A stretch of DNA of 64,000 nt from Hygrophila difformis (GCA_030278955.1 JAOANR010000011.1:43573417-43637416); one strand, 5' to 3'; counted from the stretch's first letter, positions 44,989-57,249 are shown. A program made the numbers and translations. The notes: generated by a model not told the origin, from the sequence alone.

Positions 44989-45636
44989 TGTTTGGCTTGT
45001 GTCGAGCCAAAGACCTTTTTCTCCTCGAGGGAGGCTATTGGAAAAGGATCAAACCAATTACGGGTCCGGATTAACAATAATGCGCCCAAACTTGACTGAA
45101 TATTCTTTAGAATTGAAATGGCAACAAGATACAATAGAGAATCTACCAGTTGTTAAGAAACAACGGCGAATTCACCGGAAAAAGGAACCAAACTACCAGT
45201 TGTTGAGAAACAACGGTGGACTTGGAAAATAACCGCTACAAGCTAAGCTAGAGTCTAGGAAAAACTGTAAAGGAAAGCTGTAAAGAAAGCAGTAAATATA
45301 CAAAGAAGTAAATTTGATAAAGGAATTTGGGGGTTGGATTGATCTCCTTTGACTCTGTGCATGGCGTCCCCTGTTTATAGCCGGAGCTTGGTAACCGCTC
45401 CTCCGGCCCATTTCCCTGAGCCGATTCCCATCTCTCCTCAATCGGCTGATTTAGTTCTATTTCGGCCGAAATCTCTTCCCTCCGAAATCTTCATCCGTTC
45501 GAGTTTCTTCTTCTGTTTTGGATCGTTCCCTCTTAATTTCTCGGCCCAATAGATTTCAAACCCAACTCTTCTTAGAGATCCTTCTTCGGCCCATGTTGTA
45601 TGGCTCATTTACCTTCTTGTGGCCATGGCCCCAACA
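44989..45636 (-). repeat. Tat element 5' LTR (in element sense)
   Basis: On the minus strand it begins TGTTGGGGCC and ends GCCAAACA. A TATA-like TATAAACAG at 45379-45371 lies about 260 bp into the LTR and may be the element promoter; the other LTR has the better TATAAATAG there. Confidence 0.93.
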
Positions 45637-45726
45637 CTTATATAACTATGATAAATATTTAAATGAAAGTTTGTATATGAATGGTATCACATTACGAAAT
45701 GTAAATTTATTTTGAGAGGGAGGAGG
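45637..45726. mobile_element. Right part of the Stowaway MITE split by the Tat element
   Basis: Begins with the Tat TSD CTTAT and ends TTTTGAGAGGGAGGAGG next to TA. Together with 32860-33030 it makes one element of about 256 bp after removing one TSD copy. Confidence 0.88.
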
Positions 45727-47994
45727 TATATAATTATCTTTGTGTTATACGTAAATTTAGTTAATACGAAGTAGTTACTAGTTAGTAAGGTGTTGACTCG
45801 ACAGATAAAAGTCATTTAGTCAGAATATTCCCCTTGTATTATTTTTTATTTTATAGGTTCTGATGATGTTTGTTGTTGCCTTTTTTATGAATTTTTTTAT
45901 TTTTCATTTATTTTATTTTATTTTATGTTTTTATAATGGTATCTCACTCTATAAAAATAGTTATAGAGTGATGTTAGTTTAGAATTTAAATTTATGTTTA
46001 CCTTCCCAATTCAAATGAATAATTAGTGGGATTATTACACAGATATGCCGCATTTGTATTTGGGTTGTGTTCTTATTTTAAGATAATCTATGTTGGTTCA
46101 TCTGAATATTACAACGATTGAATTGGATATTTTTTATATCCAATTAATTGTTAAGACTTTAGAGTACTAATTTTCAAACATGCCAACATAATTAAGGGTA
46201 AACTAATAAGTTTTTTTTTTTTTTTTTTTTTTTTTTGTATTGGTGCCTAAACTTTTTACCGGTAAATTCGTTGCCCCAGAGCTAAAAGAAAATGGTTATT
46301 TTAGCCACTGAAAATAATAACTGGTGTATTTTCACCTGTTTTGTTAGGCTATTTATGGACTAAGTTTGGTTTATTATGATCCTCAAAGGCCTGGAATTAG
46401 ACCAACCTTGGGGCTTGGTGTGTAAGGATTGGATAATTTTATAGACTAAATTATTTATTTCACAAAGTAACTATACTAAATTGTACGTAGTAATTTTTTA
46501 TCATTCACAAAATCGTATAATTATAAAAATAAAATAACATACCAGAATATGAAATTGAGTGTTTGACATGATACTTTCTGACAAATGCTATTTCATTTTT
46601 TAAAAAATGCATATTTTTTAACTTCGAATATAACTTACACAAAAAAAAAAGAAGTAATCTTATCACAAATCAATTTTTGGTACATCTATCATAAATCTTT
46701 TAATGCACCATGATCAAGATAGAAGAAAAAATAATAAGAAAAAAAAATGCAGTATATTATACTTTTACATATTCTCTTCATATATGTATGTGTAATTTAG
46801 CACTGACTGAAATACTTTGCTTTAAAAAAATTAGGAGTACAAAGCATCATATTTTAATAATTTAGTTAAAAGGGTTCCTTTAATTTGGTGTAATACCAAT
46901 TGGCAACTTACTTCGAGATAAGATTCTTCCTTGATGATAAGTTATGTCCCTATAGCCCAAGAATTTTGATCATTTATTTTCCACTTTAAAAAGAATGCTA
47001 CTCTATAATAATAAGAGATGCTTACTCATATAAAAACCAAAAAAAAAAAAAAAAAAAATTAAAGCGTTCTATTAATCAACTTTAACCATATCGATACCAA
47101 ATTGTTTATTTAAAAGCACTAGTGATTCAACATAGTTTAAAAAAAATAAAAAATAAAATATTATAAACAATAAAAAGGGTTAGCATGAACTTTAACCCTT
47201 GTCAGAAAATGCTATTTGTAGTTCATAACCCTGACAATGGCCGCTGTACATATTAGGACCACATATTTTGTGCAAAAAGCAGCAGCATCAATTCCTGCCG
47301 TAGATAATAAGTATCCTGATCTTGTAAAAAGGGTGATTCAAAAGCATAATTTGAAGACAGGTAGAGATGGGAACTGTTCAAACTTCAGGTTTGAGTCTCA
47401 TTAATTCAGATACTTCACTCAGAAGCATCATCACAGACACATTTTGCAAATCTTTACTATCAAATCAGAGTCCCATGTCGAAGAGACCAACTGGACCCCA
47501 TCATATACCAACGATTCATGAAAGTCGACTAGAATGTTGGCAATTCAATTACTCACGACCAAAACAAATTTCAGGATAAATATAAGTGATCATAAAACAC
47601 TAGTACACTACCAATCCACCAGGTAACATGCAATGGCCTATTGTCCCAATCTTTTGTATCACAGTCGAGAAATCTTTTTGGGTGTTCAAATTCGGGTCGC
47701 CAAATGTTGCACAAAGTGTCCAAGAAAGAAAAGACATCTCTTACAACATACTACTAACTAATTTCCACCAAGAATCATGACACTTACTAAAGACAGAAGA
47801 CAATGTGTACAGAAACGAAAATCACTTGTCCATTATTATCAATAGAGTACATTTCCCAGTTTTAATGGAATTCCTATACCATTTTCCAAAATAAGGTATC
47901 AATAATTTTTTTTTTTTTTTTTTTTTGTTCAGAAACTACTTGTACCACCGCTCTACCAAGAGAAATAACATGCAAAAGAAAGAAACGGTACTTG
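45727..47994. other. Intergenic DNA, nothing recognised
   Basis: AT-rich, with a T run of about 26 bases at 46209-46236, an A run at 47038-47058 and another T run near 47908-47926. About 47200-47600 is less AT-rich and could be transcribed flank or an old gene relic, but no protein family is recognisable on either strand. Confidence 0.5.
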
Positions 47995-48572
47995 TGTAAC
48001 ACCTCTAATTTCATCATACTTGAAGGACAATGTGTTACTTTCGATGTTGTCAGCTTGCTTAACTTTGGAGTTCTTATAGAATGAAGATTACCAAAAAGGA
48101 AAAATATATTATTCGTATGAATAGTTTATTTCACCTAAGTCATTTTCAGGGACATTATATTCCTCCCTCCTTAAGGTCACAGCGTTCTTGTTGCGCTCGG
48201 TCGCTCGGTCATCCACATCCCGTGAATCTTTCATCCGGCTAAGCTCCTGAATTCCACCACAACACGCGGTTGCGGTTTAGCTCTTATTCCATTTGTAACA
48301 CCTCAATTTCAGCTTAGCAAAAAAATAGGGTATTGCTCTAGATGTTGTCGGCTTGGAAGTGAATATTGATCTCGCCAACTAACATGAGCTCTTTCAAACG
48401 CACTTTGACCACACTCACACATACCTTGAGAGACTTCCCAGAAAGTCACCTGTCTTAGAATTTCTTTGGATTTCTTATAGAATTGACTACCAAGAAATAA
48501 AAGTACCAAAAAGTACTTGTTGGTATGACTAACTTATTTCATCCTATCTAAGCCATTTTCCATGATATTACA
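47995..48572 (-). mobile_element. TRIM-like miniature LTR retrotransposon
   Basis: Two related terminal blocks, 47995-48159 and 48294-48572, both start TGTAACACCT on the plus strand and end near TTTTC..GA.ATTA.A; the second is about 114 bp longer, so the first has an internal deletion. Between them is 134 bp. On the minus strand, TGGAATAAGAGC next to the second block differs at two positions from the common initiator-methionine primer site TGGTATCAGAGC, and AAGGAGGGAGGAA abuts the first block like a polypurine tract. No coding sequence. A clear TSD was not found. Confidence 0.6.
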
Positions 48573-49591
48573 ACCAGGCCATTTGAGCATATAACCTAAC
48601 AAAGAAAAAATAAATAAAAGGTAGAGATGAAATTGTACCATTGTTACTGCAAAAATAGGTGATTTTGTTCCTAATACTTGCAAAACCATACTCAGGTAGG
48701 GAATTAGCACTTGAAAGAAGAAATATGGGGTGGGGCAATCCTAAGATATTATCAAAAATCGAAAATGAATGATGGAAATGGTGAAACCATCGGCAATCAA
48801 TTGGACAGACTTAATGCTGTTCTGAAACAGAAACCTCCTTTATTCAGATCTGTCTAGGCGAGCAATCTTATAAATTCAAGAACCGATGATGCATAAATGT
48901 AAATGAAAGAAAAAATAGGTGTGCTCACCAATAACTATATCAAGAAGGTTATCAAAAATCAAATCAGCATGACTCGTAAAATGCATAAAATGACAATATG
49001 GCAGCTTCGGTATAGATACTCCCTCCGTCCTTTTATTTTTTTCATTTATCACCAAAAGGTGGTTGGTAATACACACCACCAACCATTCAGTACCAAATAG
49101 ATAGAAACAGGAGTCCCGAATAAAAGAAAATGAAACGCAAACCTCTGACTTCATTTCTATGAAGTCAATAACTTCAGTTCTCGAAATCAGAATATGCAGA
49201 TTGGATCATCTCCGTCAAATTTTCACAGTAGGGGATTCTATAAATATTAACTAAATGTCCTACCATTCGGAGAGTCCAAAATCACTGGAAATTTCTTTTG
49301 TTAATCAAACCATCTCTCGATACATAAGAAAAAATGAATAGCTAAAATTATGCAACATTGTATTCACACTTGTCCTCTGTCAGATAGTTAACCATGGGAC
49401 AAAATTACAAGATGTCAGGGCGTAGACTGGAAATTTTGATTTCCTCAACAGATTTTTTAACCTTATATGCTATTAGCTAAAACCCGCAAAATAAGAAGTG
49501 AGGATGAGAGGCCAGCCTAAGCACCTCCACTCAACATAGAAAAATTTTTCCAGTTCTAATGAAGGCTCAATAAAACAAAGTTAGGAGCAAC
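48573..49591. other. 3' flank of the SWIB gene
   Basis: Contains the 3'UTR of the minus-strand gene and a lone Stowaway-type end (ACTCCCTCCGTCCTTTTATT, 49019-49038) with no matching right end. Confidence 0.5.
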
Positions 49592-52589
49592 TCACTGTTC
49601 TGTCTTTGTAAGATGAGCAGTTAGTAGTTTCGTAACAGAGAATCCATGGAATCTCTCCACATTAAAAAGTTCTTTCAGCTTCTCATCGCACATTATTTGC
49701 CTTTTGTCCGATGGATCCTTCAAACAAAATGAAATAATGGAATAATGGAATGAGCAACAGTTCAGTTGCATACAAATCTGAAGGAACAAATGATTACCAA
49801 ATCTATAAGTACAGAAAAAATGCAGTCATGGCATTTTTTTATCGTTGCATTTCCTTTTAGTCATGCAGACAACACTAATCTCTAGCAACATTTTCTTAAC
49901 TATCAAACCGTTTATGGAAATGGAGCCTGCTTTTAATCTTGATGGATATAAGTAGGTTGCTAATGGGTAGTGAAATCAGTCTTGTGTTTCAAAAAGTAGC
50001 CTTTTAGTGATCATATCAGGGTGCACCATTGTACGAGGCATTGCTGGGTTATACCATCAGCTTGGTGTGACCAAAAAAAATTGAGATGAAGCAAACAGAG
50101 AGTAAACCTAAAAATGAAACACAATGCGAAAAATACATTCCAGGCATATGCAACTAGTGAGCAGTCACTAGACACAATAATAAAACTTTTTGTGTTGCCA
50201 TACTCTCCAAATTGCCCCAAACAAAGTGATTTACTCCGATAATTAGCATTGAAAAAGATCTGCACTGATATAGGTAGCCATATACCTGTAAGTTGTTTAG
50301 TTTGATGTAATCCCAGATCCTCTTAACAACATCAGATCGAGGCAGCTCACTTTCTCCTGTGCCGAGGAACGTCATTAAAGCATCAGAAAGTTTGACAGGT
50401 GCAAGGAAACCCGAATTCTGTCCCCCCTTCGGCCGCTTTTCTTTTTTCTTTGGCTCGTCTTGATCTGTCACAAACAGACTCAAGAATATTAAAAAGAAGA
50501 TGACCATTCACAAAGAGGTCAAAGGCATTTTGAAAAATGCTGGAATAAACCACAGCATCACTTTCACCCTTCTATACATGATTAAACTGTTTGATGAAAA
50601 GAATAAAAACATGAAAGGACCATATCTCCCAATTTTTCTAATATTCCTATCTTTTTGCTTCTTTTTTTTAACCTTTTTCTTTTATTTTACTGTATTGTGT
50701 ATACATAATACACAAATGTGTGTGAGTGATTGAGTGGTGTGTGTTCACCTTTTGCACAAGTGAATTTAGGAAACAAGACAAACTTTAAACCAAATATCAG
50801 TGTCCACCAATGTTTTTGGATGAATAGCTGGATGACATGTGGAGAGAGAACCTTTATTCCTAAGCTATTTCATCATGAAACATCACATTGCAGGAAAACT
50901 TCAAAGACACCATCACCATGAACCATTGATCTACTAAGACGAAGAAATCAAATAAGAAGTACAATATATCCACCTTCATCACTCTCTTGCTTCGGTTTTT
51001 TCTCTTTGGGTGCAGAAACTGTACCTGATTCATTTTTAAAGACATTCCAACAACAAAATCAAGTTTTTGCCAGAGGGAAGTAAGAAATATTGAAGCCAAT
51101 GCAGTTTCATCATTACTATCATCAGAACTATATAAAAAAAGGAATGCATAAATACTCCAAAAAGAAATCTAGTATTCTTTCACACACACACAATGCAAAT
51201 TTTGAAATTTCTTTGTTTATATTTAAAAAAAATATATGTATATAAACGTACATGAATCTGTGTGCACAAAAGTCCATTTGTAGGAACTAATCATTACTCT
51301 ATGATAAAATTATTTAAATACTCTGAAAAAAATCTAGTGAGAATACAAAATATACAAATACACACACACACACACTCACTCTCCTAACATTACACTACCA
51401 TTCATACAAAAGGCATATAGTACTTTTAACCCCTCAAATGCAAAACAAACAGCCTATACTTATTGCCTAGAAGGTGTAACCTTCTCTAGGTTATTCACAT
51501 ACAGTTCATCCATAAGCTAGACAGCAATTGCAGTAGTGTCACTCCAAAGGCATGTCCCATCGCTACCATATTAATTATCTTTCAGTTATTGCAAATGCAA
51601 TAACAACATCTCACCAAGTCCTCCTTTTCTAACTTCTTACTTTTTCATGGTGATTAGCTGATAACATAAACGTAGAACCGAGTTATGTAAATAAAAAATC
51701 AATAAAAAAAAAAAATTGGAAACTTTTCAAATAAAAATAACCATTCCTAGCAAAAATAAACCACAAAATTCCAGTGACATAACAGACATTAGAAGGCACA
51801 TGGAAGCTAACATATGGGGGAATTCAGATGTAAGAAATCATACCACCATCAGAATCCAATGGTCTAATGTGCTTTGCCAGAGCCTTGTTCATTTGGAACA
51901 TATCAATGGAATCTACATCAAAAAGTCTGCGCAATGTCTCATCACAAATGATATTCCGCCTATTGGATGGGTCTTGTAAATTATTCTCTTTTATATATGC
52001 CCACAGTTGTTTCACAACCTGTTTTATAAAAATATTAGACAACTACATTACATAGGAAACTTTTCTCCACCCACACATGATAAATTAAACACAGTATATT
52101 TGTTGTACCTCGGTCCGAGGCAACTCAGGCACTCCTGTAAAGTTCTGAAGTTCTGGAGAAAGGCTGCACAATTTGGTGAATCCTCCGCCACCTCGTTTCT
52201 TGACCTCCTTTGTCTTTCTAGAGCTAACAAGATGGATTGCAAAATAATAACATTAGCCTACTCCTTACACTTAACTCAAGCAAATTATTTAATAATAAAA
52301 AGATATTGATGACAAACGGGAGGTTTTTTCTTGAAACCATGCAAAGTAAAATGCCCTTTCGCCTACTTTGATAACGGCACTACCATAGAACCATAGACAT
52401 AGACCCCAAATTTTCTAGATAACCAAATCCAACCAACTGGAAATGTTTACCATGAATAATATTATGTTTATTCTGATTCTACTAAAGTTTGAAAACTGTC
52501 TCACTAGACCAGCTAAGCTCTCTGAAGTTCAAAACTGAAGTATCAATTGTATGGAAGGGCATATCATGGTATTTTGTTTTAAAGGTTCA

Positions 52590-52635
<46 letters not shown>

Positions 52636-53966
52636 GTAATATAAATAGATAATAAAATAAAAAATGAAATAGGAGTAACTAAAAGTAAGATCACCCCTCT
52701 GATTTGAACTATGAAGCAGGCAAAGTATGACTTATTGAGGGTATGCAATTTGCAACCAAGTAAAATAAGCATAAGGCAGACAACATAATTTAAAATAGAA
52801 ATTATCAAAATGCTCTTAATACCTCATGCAAATATTTAAAAAATCATGAAATCAAATTTGAAGCGATTTTCAGCTGCTAAAGATAGACCTCTCTTTATAC
52901 AAGATCAGAACTACCACACATGCATGGACTCAGTACATCATGCATGTAGTTGACACTCTGACAATTGTGGAGTATATTTAGATCTATTGACACCAGTGAA
53001 TAAAAGGCTGCAATAAACACCAATTAAATGGTTTACTAATACAAAAATTTCTTATTAAATAATCAAGCTTTCGAAACCAATGGTAAATAGAATGCTAGCA
53101 TACGCGCAACCTAATCTGTGTGGCCTAAAGTTCACTAGGAAATGGTTCCAATAGCCAAGCTTAATCCCTCCCTCAATCTCAAACAAAAAGGGAGTGATAG
53201 AGAGATATCATATGTCATATATCATGTATGGAAATCGAACATAGTTTAACAGATCTAAAAATATCACCCCCAGTGGCAGAATTCTGACGAAACTTTGCCC
53301 TTCAAACTGCAAGGACAAAGAACTAAAACGGATATCCCGTCATGTGGTGAATGTGTTGAACCAGTTTACAAAACTGCAACCAACAAAAAGACTCATATGA
53401 GTCCGCAATAAATGGCGTCCGCTTCTAGAATTATAAGTTCAGAAATTTTCACGAACACCATTCAAGTCTCAAAAAATTTTAAACTACAAAAAAATTTATT
53501 CCACAGTAAACGGGCACATAATACAATCTTACACTTAAACAAGAAAACGGTAATACGATGATGAATTAAAGAAATCCAATCAAAATCAAGGGCCAATCAA
53601 CAAATTAAACCAACAATCAGAGAATCAGGAAACCAACCGTTTTTTACTAGAGAGCTTTGTGGCGGTTGATTCTTCTTCTCCTTCATCCTCCTCCTCCTCC
53701 TCTTCCTGTTCTTCCATCGCGGCTTCCCCGGCTTCATCCTCAGCGTCTCCTTCCTCATTCACTGCCTCTTCATTATCGGCTGCATTCTCGAATTGGGTCT
53801 GCAGGTACACATCAACCTGTTCTCTAATAAACGCCTTCCTATCGGACAAATCGATCCCGAAATCCTCCTGCAGCTGGCGGCGGACGATGGCGGTGGTGGT
53901 CTTGGTGAGGTCTGAGTTGCTGAGAAACTCCCGTAGCCGCTCAATCAACTGGGAATCGGATACCAT
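49592..53966 (-). CDS. DEK_C and double SWIB/MDM2 domain protein, 322 aa
   Basis: Six exons on the minus strand with matching phase: 53966-53638, 52217-52109, 52018-51844, 51024-50974, 50464-50286, 49717-49592. Residues about 3-57 form a DEK C-terminal-type domain (SDSQLIERLREFL, TAIVRRQLQEDFG, FIREQVDVYL). A Glu-rich acidic linker follows (about 65-100). SWIB domain 1 spans about 120-203 (GGGGFTKLCSLSPEL, VKQLWAYIKENNLQDP, IICDETLRRLF), then a Lys-rich linker, then SWIB domain 2 about 243-320 (LSDALMTFLGTGES, VKRIWDYIKLNNLQDP, IMCDEKLKELF). Each SWIB fold is split by an intron after the NNLQ helix or just before VVKQ. Arabidopsis has proteins with this DEK_C-SWIB-SWIB order; SWIB proteins are chromatin-associated. 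The start ATG at 53966 is preferred over an in-frame ATG at 54101 because homologues start MVSDS-like. The exon 3 donor could be 3 bp away. Confidence 0.92.
52588..52635. repeat. (AAT)n microsatellite in SWIB gene intron 1
   Basis: About 16 AAT units. Likely polymorphic. Confidence 0.85.
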
Positions 53967-54275
53967 TTTTATCGCCTCCGGTGGATTTAGCTTTGGACAA
54001 AGCAAAGGACAAAGAGAATGGGTTTTCTTCGGCGACGGTTTTTGGTGGGTTTTTAGTTTTAACCATGTTTTTGCGGATGAAGGGTATTCTTGAAATTTCA
54101 CAGGGCCAGGTCCTTACATGTTGCAACAACAACAGTTTACACTTTACAGGAGACCGGCAGACCGCTATGTTTGTCTAGGTGGATAATTTTTTAAAAAGTT
54201 TAATAAGATCGTTTAAAAAAATTTTAAAAAAATAAAAAAATAAAAAAAAATAATCGATATGCAAAAAAAATAATA

Positions 54276-54535
54276 CTCCCTCCGTTTAGAAAAGATAGCT
54301 ACATTGGTAAAATTGACACTATTCACCTGAACACTTTGATTTGAAGTTTTATCATAGATATACAAGTTAAAATATAGCCAAGTGAGATCTTGTTAGATTC
54401 GTCTCATCTTGTAGTTTTTAAATACCGAAGTTTTAGAATTTTTACTTCTACCAAATTTGAGTTATTAATGGTTTAAATTGTGCATTGGACTGCGTGCTGG
54501 GTTGGTCAGTAGCTATCTTTAGAAAACGGAGGAAG
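54276..54535. mobile_element. Stowaway MITE upstream of the SWIB gene
   Basis: Ends CTCCCTCCGTTTAGAAAAGA and TCTTTAGAAAACGGAGGAAG with TA flanks. Same family as 23025-23284: the interior GTTTTATCATAGATATACAA and GTGCATTGGACTGCGTGCTG are shared. About 310 bp upstream of the start codon. Confidence 0.9.
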
Positions 54536-54598
54536 TAGTAATGATAATCTATGGATGATGACTTGCCCAAATGACCAATTACCAGTCTTTCAATCTTA

Positions 54599-54775
54599 TG
54601 GTTGGGTTTCCATTTCCTACCTAACCCTATATCCCTCCCTTTCATCAGTTTGTAATTTGTTGGGTTTCCATTTCCTACCTAACCCTATATCCCTCCCTTT
54701 CATCAGTTTATAATTTGTGTAGCATTAGCTCCACCACTTTTTCTCTTAACTTTGGCTTTGCCAAAAAAAAGTTGG
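54599..54775 (+). repeat. 60-bp tandem duplication plus SINE 3' tail
   Basis: GGGTTTCCATTTCCTACCTA to TTTGTAATTTGT is repeated directly (about 54603-54662 and 54663-54720) with one or two changes. It leads into GTAGCATTAGCTCCACCAC and GGCTTTGCC, the 3' end of the tRNA-derived SINE family. Thus a SINE fragment has duplicated part of its body. Confidence 0.65.
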
Positions 54776-54894
54776 AAGAAGGAGACTCTTGTAAAACATT
54801 TAAAAAAAAAGTTCTTTTCTGATAATTTTAAGGATGATAAGATATTCTATAGAGTTAATTATAGAAAATTTACTTGGTGGGTGTTTGGATAAGG

Positions 54895-55010
54895 GATATG
54901 AAACAGATTATCAAATTATTGCGTTTTCAAAATAGTGATGTAAACATGATTATTTGTGTTTTGAAAACGCAATAATTAGATAATTCATTTTTTTGCAGCT
55001 TATCCTGTAA
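54895..55010. mobile_element. Small foldback element
   Basis: ATTATTGCGTTTTCAAAA and TTTTGAAAACGCAATAAT are perfect inverted copies, extended by GGATAAG at one side and CTTATCC at the other. About 116 bp. Confidence 0.65.
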
Positions 55011-55096
55011 CATCTCATATTGGTTGGAGAGGGAAACGAAGCATGCCTTATAAGAGTGTTGACACATCTCCCTTGTAGACGCATTTTAAAGTAATA
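55011..55096. mobile_element. LTR fragment
   Basis: GTAACATCTCATATTGGTTGGAGAGG, then GAACGAAGC-like text, CCTTATAAGAGTGTTG and CATCTCCCTTGTAGACGC match a widespread plant LTR start in which CCTTATAAG precedes a short leader. Truncated by the Stowaway insertion at 55097; a related piece (TATAAGGGTGTGGACATCCC) follows it at about 55351-55372. Confidence 0.45.
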
Positions 55097-55346
55097 CTCC
55101 CTCCATCCCGGTAATACCGTCCCAAAACTTTTAGGCACGGTATTTTAGGTATAATAGGTTATTGTGTTAAAGTAGAGTAATTAGTTGATGTGATGTTTAT
55201 TTGAATTGAGAAAAAGTTAAGTAATTAGTTGATGTTATGTTTTAATTAATGTTTATGAAGTAAAAGTTTCTAAAAAATGAAATGTGACATTAGTATTGGG
55301 ACGGACCACAAAGGAAAGTGGAACAGAATTAGTGGGACGGATGGAG
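55097..55346. mobile_element. Stowaway MITE (CTCCCTCCATCCCG type)
   Basis: Ends CTCCCTCCATCCCGGTAATA and TTAGTGGGACGGATGGAG with TA flanks. The interior differs from the 23-kb family, so a second Stowaway family is present. Confidence 0.85.
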
Positions 55347-55419
55347 TAGTATATAAGGGTGTGGACATCCCATATTAGTTTGTGAATTTTGATTTATTAC
55401 TAATAGTATATAATACTTA

Positions 55420-55661
55420 CCTCCGTTCCTTTTTAATTACCACGGATCCACATTTCACGCAATCCAATACACATTTTTAATCATCAATATTTGCGTACAA
55501 GTAAAAATTATGAAAATTTTGATATTCTAAATCTATGTGATTAGACGAATCCAACAAGATCCAACCTGACTATATTTTATCCTATGTAATTGTATTAAAA
55601 ATTCGAATCAAAGTTACTCAATGAACAATATCATGTGTCAAATAGAAAGGAACGAAGGAAG
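55420..55661. mobile_element. Stowaway MITE
   Basis: Ends CCTCCGTTCCTTTTTAATTA and AATAGAAAGGAACGAAGGAAG with TA flanks. The interior relates to the copy at 3694-3954 (GTACAAGTAAAAATT, AGACGAATCCAACAAGATCC). Confidence 0.82.
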
Positions 55662-55850
55662 TATTAATTAATTTATTTATGTAATGTGATTGTGATTATA
55701 AACATTGATGCATATGTGTCGGCAAAGGTGTGTGGAATAAGGTGACAGATAGGCGGGATTAATATCTAGAGAGAAGTCCAAAGTTGTTAAACCCAAATGT
55801 AATAAAATAAAAAATAAAAATGCAATGGTACCAAGTTTCCTCGTCATCAC

Positions 55851-56628
55851 TAGGATGGCAAAAAAGCCCATACCCAATGGTGAAAACCGAAAACCGAATT
55901 TTCGGTACGGTTTTTGGGGGAGGATTATCGGGGATGGGCCGTGGATTGGGGATTGGGGAAGTAGTCCCCACCCCGGCCCATCCCCGATATATTTAATATA
56001 TTATTTATTATATATTTTATATATTATAGGTAATATTTTATACATTATATTTTATAAATTTTAAACATCCATCCAAAAAAATTACAAAATGGATGAAAAC
56101 TTGACATAGTCGTTATGTCACTAACTCTTACTCTTATGATTGAGGGTTGGATTCCCCACTCGGCGTCTCGACCCCCTATCCTTCCCCTTATCATCTTTAA
56201 TTTGTATAGCATGGACTTCCACCACCCATTATTTGGCCTTTTGGCTTCGCAAAATAAAAATAATTACTAAAACTCATTTATTTGATGAATTGATTATATA
56301 TTAGAAACACATATTAAATTTTGATGTGGATTATATTTTATTATTAAACAATACATTTGTGTGTGTTTAATATTATAATTTATGAAATTGAAAGTTGGCT
56401 TAAATAATATGGATTTAGTCCTCCCAATTACCGAAAAAATAGAAAATTAGCTTATAAGTAAATCCCCGATATGATCCCCGATGGGGATCGGGGAAATTAT
56501 GATACCCGATGGGGATCCCCGACAAGAACCCCGACGGGGAACGGACCGGTTTTGGAGACTAAAAATGCTAACAGTTTTAGGGATGAGGATGCTACTCCCG
56601 CCCCAAAACGGGCCCATCGTCATTCCTA
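55851..56628. mobile_element. Non-autonomous hAT element, 778 bp, holding a SINE
   Basis: Left end TAGGATGGCAAAAAAGCCCA and right end GGGCCCATCGTCATTCCTA are imperfect inverted repeats. The flanks GTCATCAC (55843-55850) and ATCATCAC (56629-56636) match at seven of eight positions, fitting an old 8-bp hAT TSD. Sub-terminal GC-rich blocks repeat (CGGGGATGGGCC, ATCCCCGATGGGGATC). A SINE sits inside. Confidence 0.78.
56105..56270 (+). mobile_element. tRNA-derived SINE (copy 4), nested in the hAT element
   Basis: Degenerate B-box GGTTGGATTCC, then CCACTCGGCGTCTCGACCCC, TTTAATTTGTATAGCATGGA and CCACCACCCATTATTTGGCC. It arrived after the hAT element. Confidence 0.75.
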
Positions 56629-56872
56629 ATCATCACCGCACAATGCACACAAAGGGGAGGGAGCAACTCTGCGATGGAAGTGCGTAAAGTTCACAGGAAG
56701 AGATACATGGCTGCAGAGAAGCCAAAAAAGAATAAAAGCCCTATTTTATTTTATTTTTTTGGATTGGCTGGCTGCCATATCCACCTCCAGCCCATATGAC
56801 CATCATCCACTTGACAAGGAACCTATAACTTGAACTGGCGGAATATGTCCCTCTCGGAGACTCCTTCCACAC

Positions 56873-57148
56873 TCAGATATCAGGAAGCTCATCATATGGT
56901 GGGGGTTGAGGGGAGGCGGGGTTGGTGGTCATGAGATTATCTTTCAGGAATGAGGGTGTACAGTACTCCATCCCAATTTCACTGAGATCAAGATCTTGGT
57001 TCGCAATGCCAAGAACCCAAGGACCCAACTGTGTTCCTTCCCACCACTCCAATAACCAAATAGACGCGTTGCCACCCCATCCGAAAGCAGAAGCCATCCT
57101 TAAAAAAGGGGTACCAGCTTGTGTAAGGGTTTCAACAGGCTGGATCAC
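56873..57148 (-). pseudogene. Unrecognised gene fragment (possible terminal exon copy)
   Basis: A 91-codon frame has strongly protein-like composition: Trp-rich GGNASIWLLEWWEGTQL and GPWVLGIANQDLDLSEIG, ending in a Pro-rich tail (SPQPPPYDELPDI) at a stop near 56873. Upstream, the frame is open only to 57148 and beyond it is broken. No start codon or splice partner nearby makes sense of it as a complete gene. It looks like the last exon of a host gene, duplicated or captured; I do not recognise the family. It sits between a hAT element and a SINE. Confidence 0.5.
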
Positions 57149-57249
57149 CCTCTATTCACTCATCCGAGTTAAAAAAAAAAAAATAATAAAATATTCATTT
57201 GATTAAATATTTAGTTTTAATAGAGGGAAAGTAATTTTTGGAATTCAAG

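Larger units (their letters stand above)
33031..45636 (-). mobile_element. Tat-lineage Ty3/gypsy LTR retrotransposon, 12.6 kb
   Basis: Two 648-bp LTRs (33031-33678 and 44989-45636) differ at about 19 positions by eye (about 97% identity), many of them C/T or G/A. The exact 5-bp TSD CTTAT lies at 33026-33030 and 45637-45641. The element reads on the minus strand: LTR, primer-binding site, gag, protease, RT, RNase H, a second archaeal-type RNase H, integrase, then an antisense gene, polypurine tract and LTR. The dual RNase H and antisense extra gene define the Tat group. Coding regions carry several stops and frameshifts, so this copy is not autonomous. Confidence 0.95.

Noticed and set aside
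53659..54093. 144-codon plus-strand Ser-rich frame
   Set aside because: It is the complement of the Glu-rich acidic exon 1 of the SWIB gene (GAG/GAA read as CTC/TTC and shifted frames).
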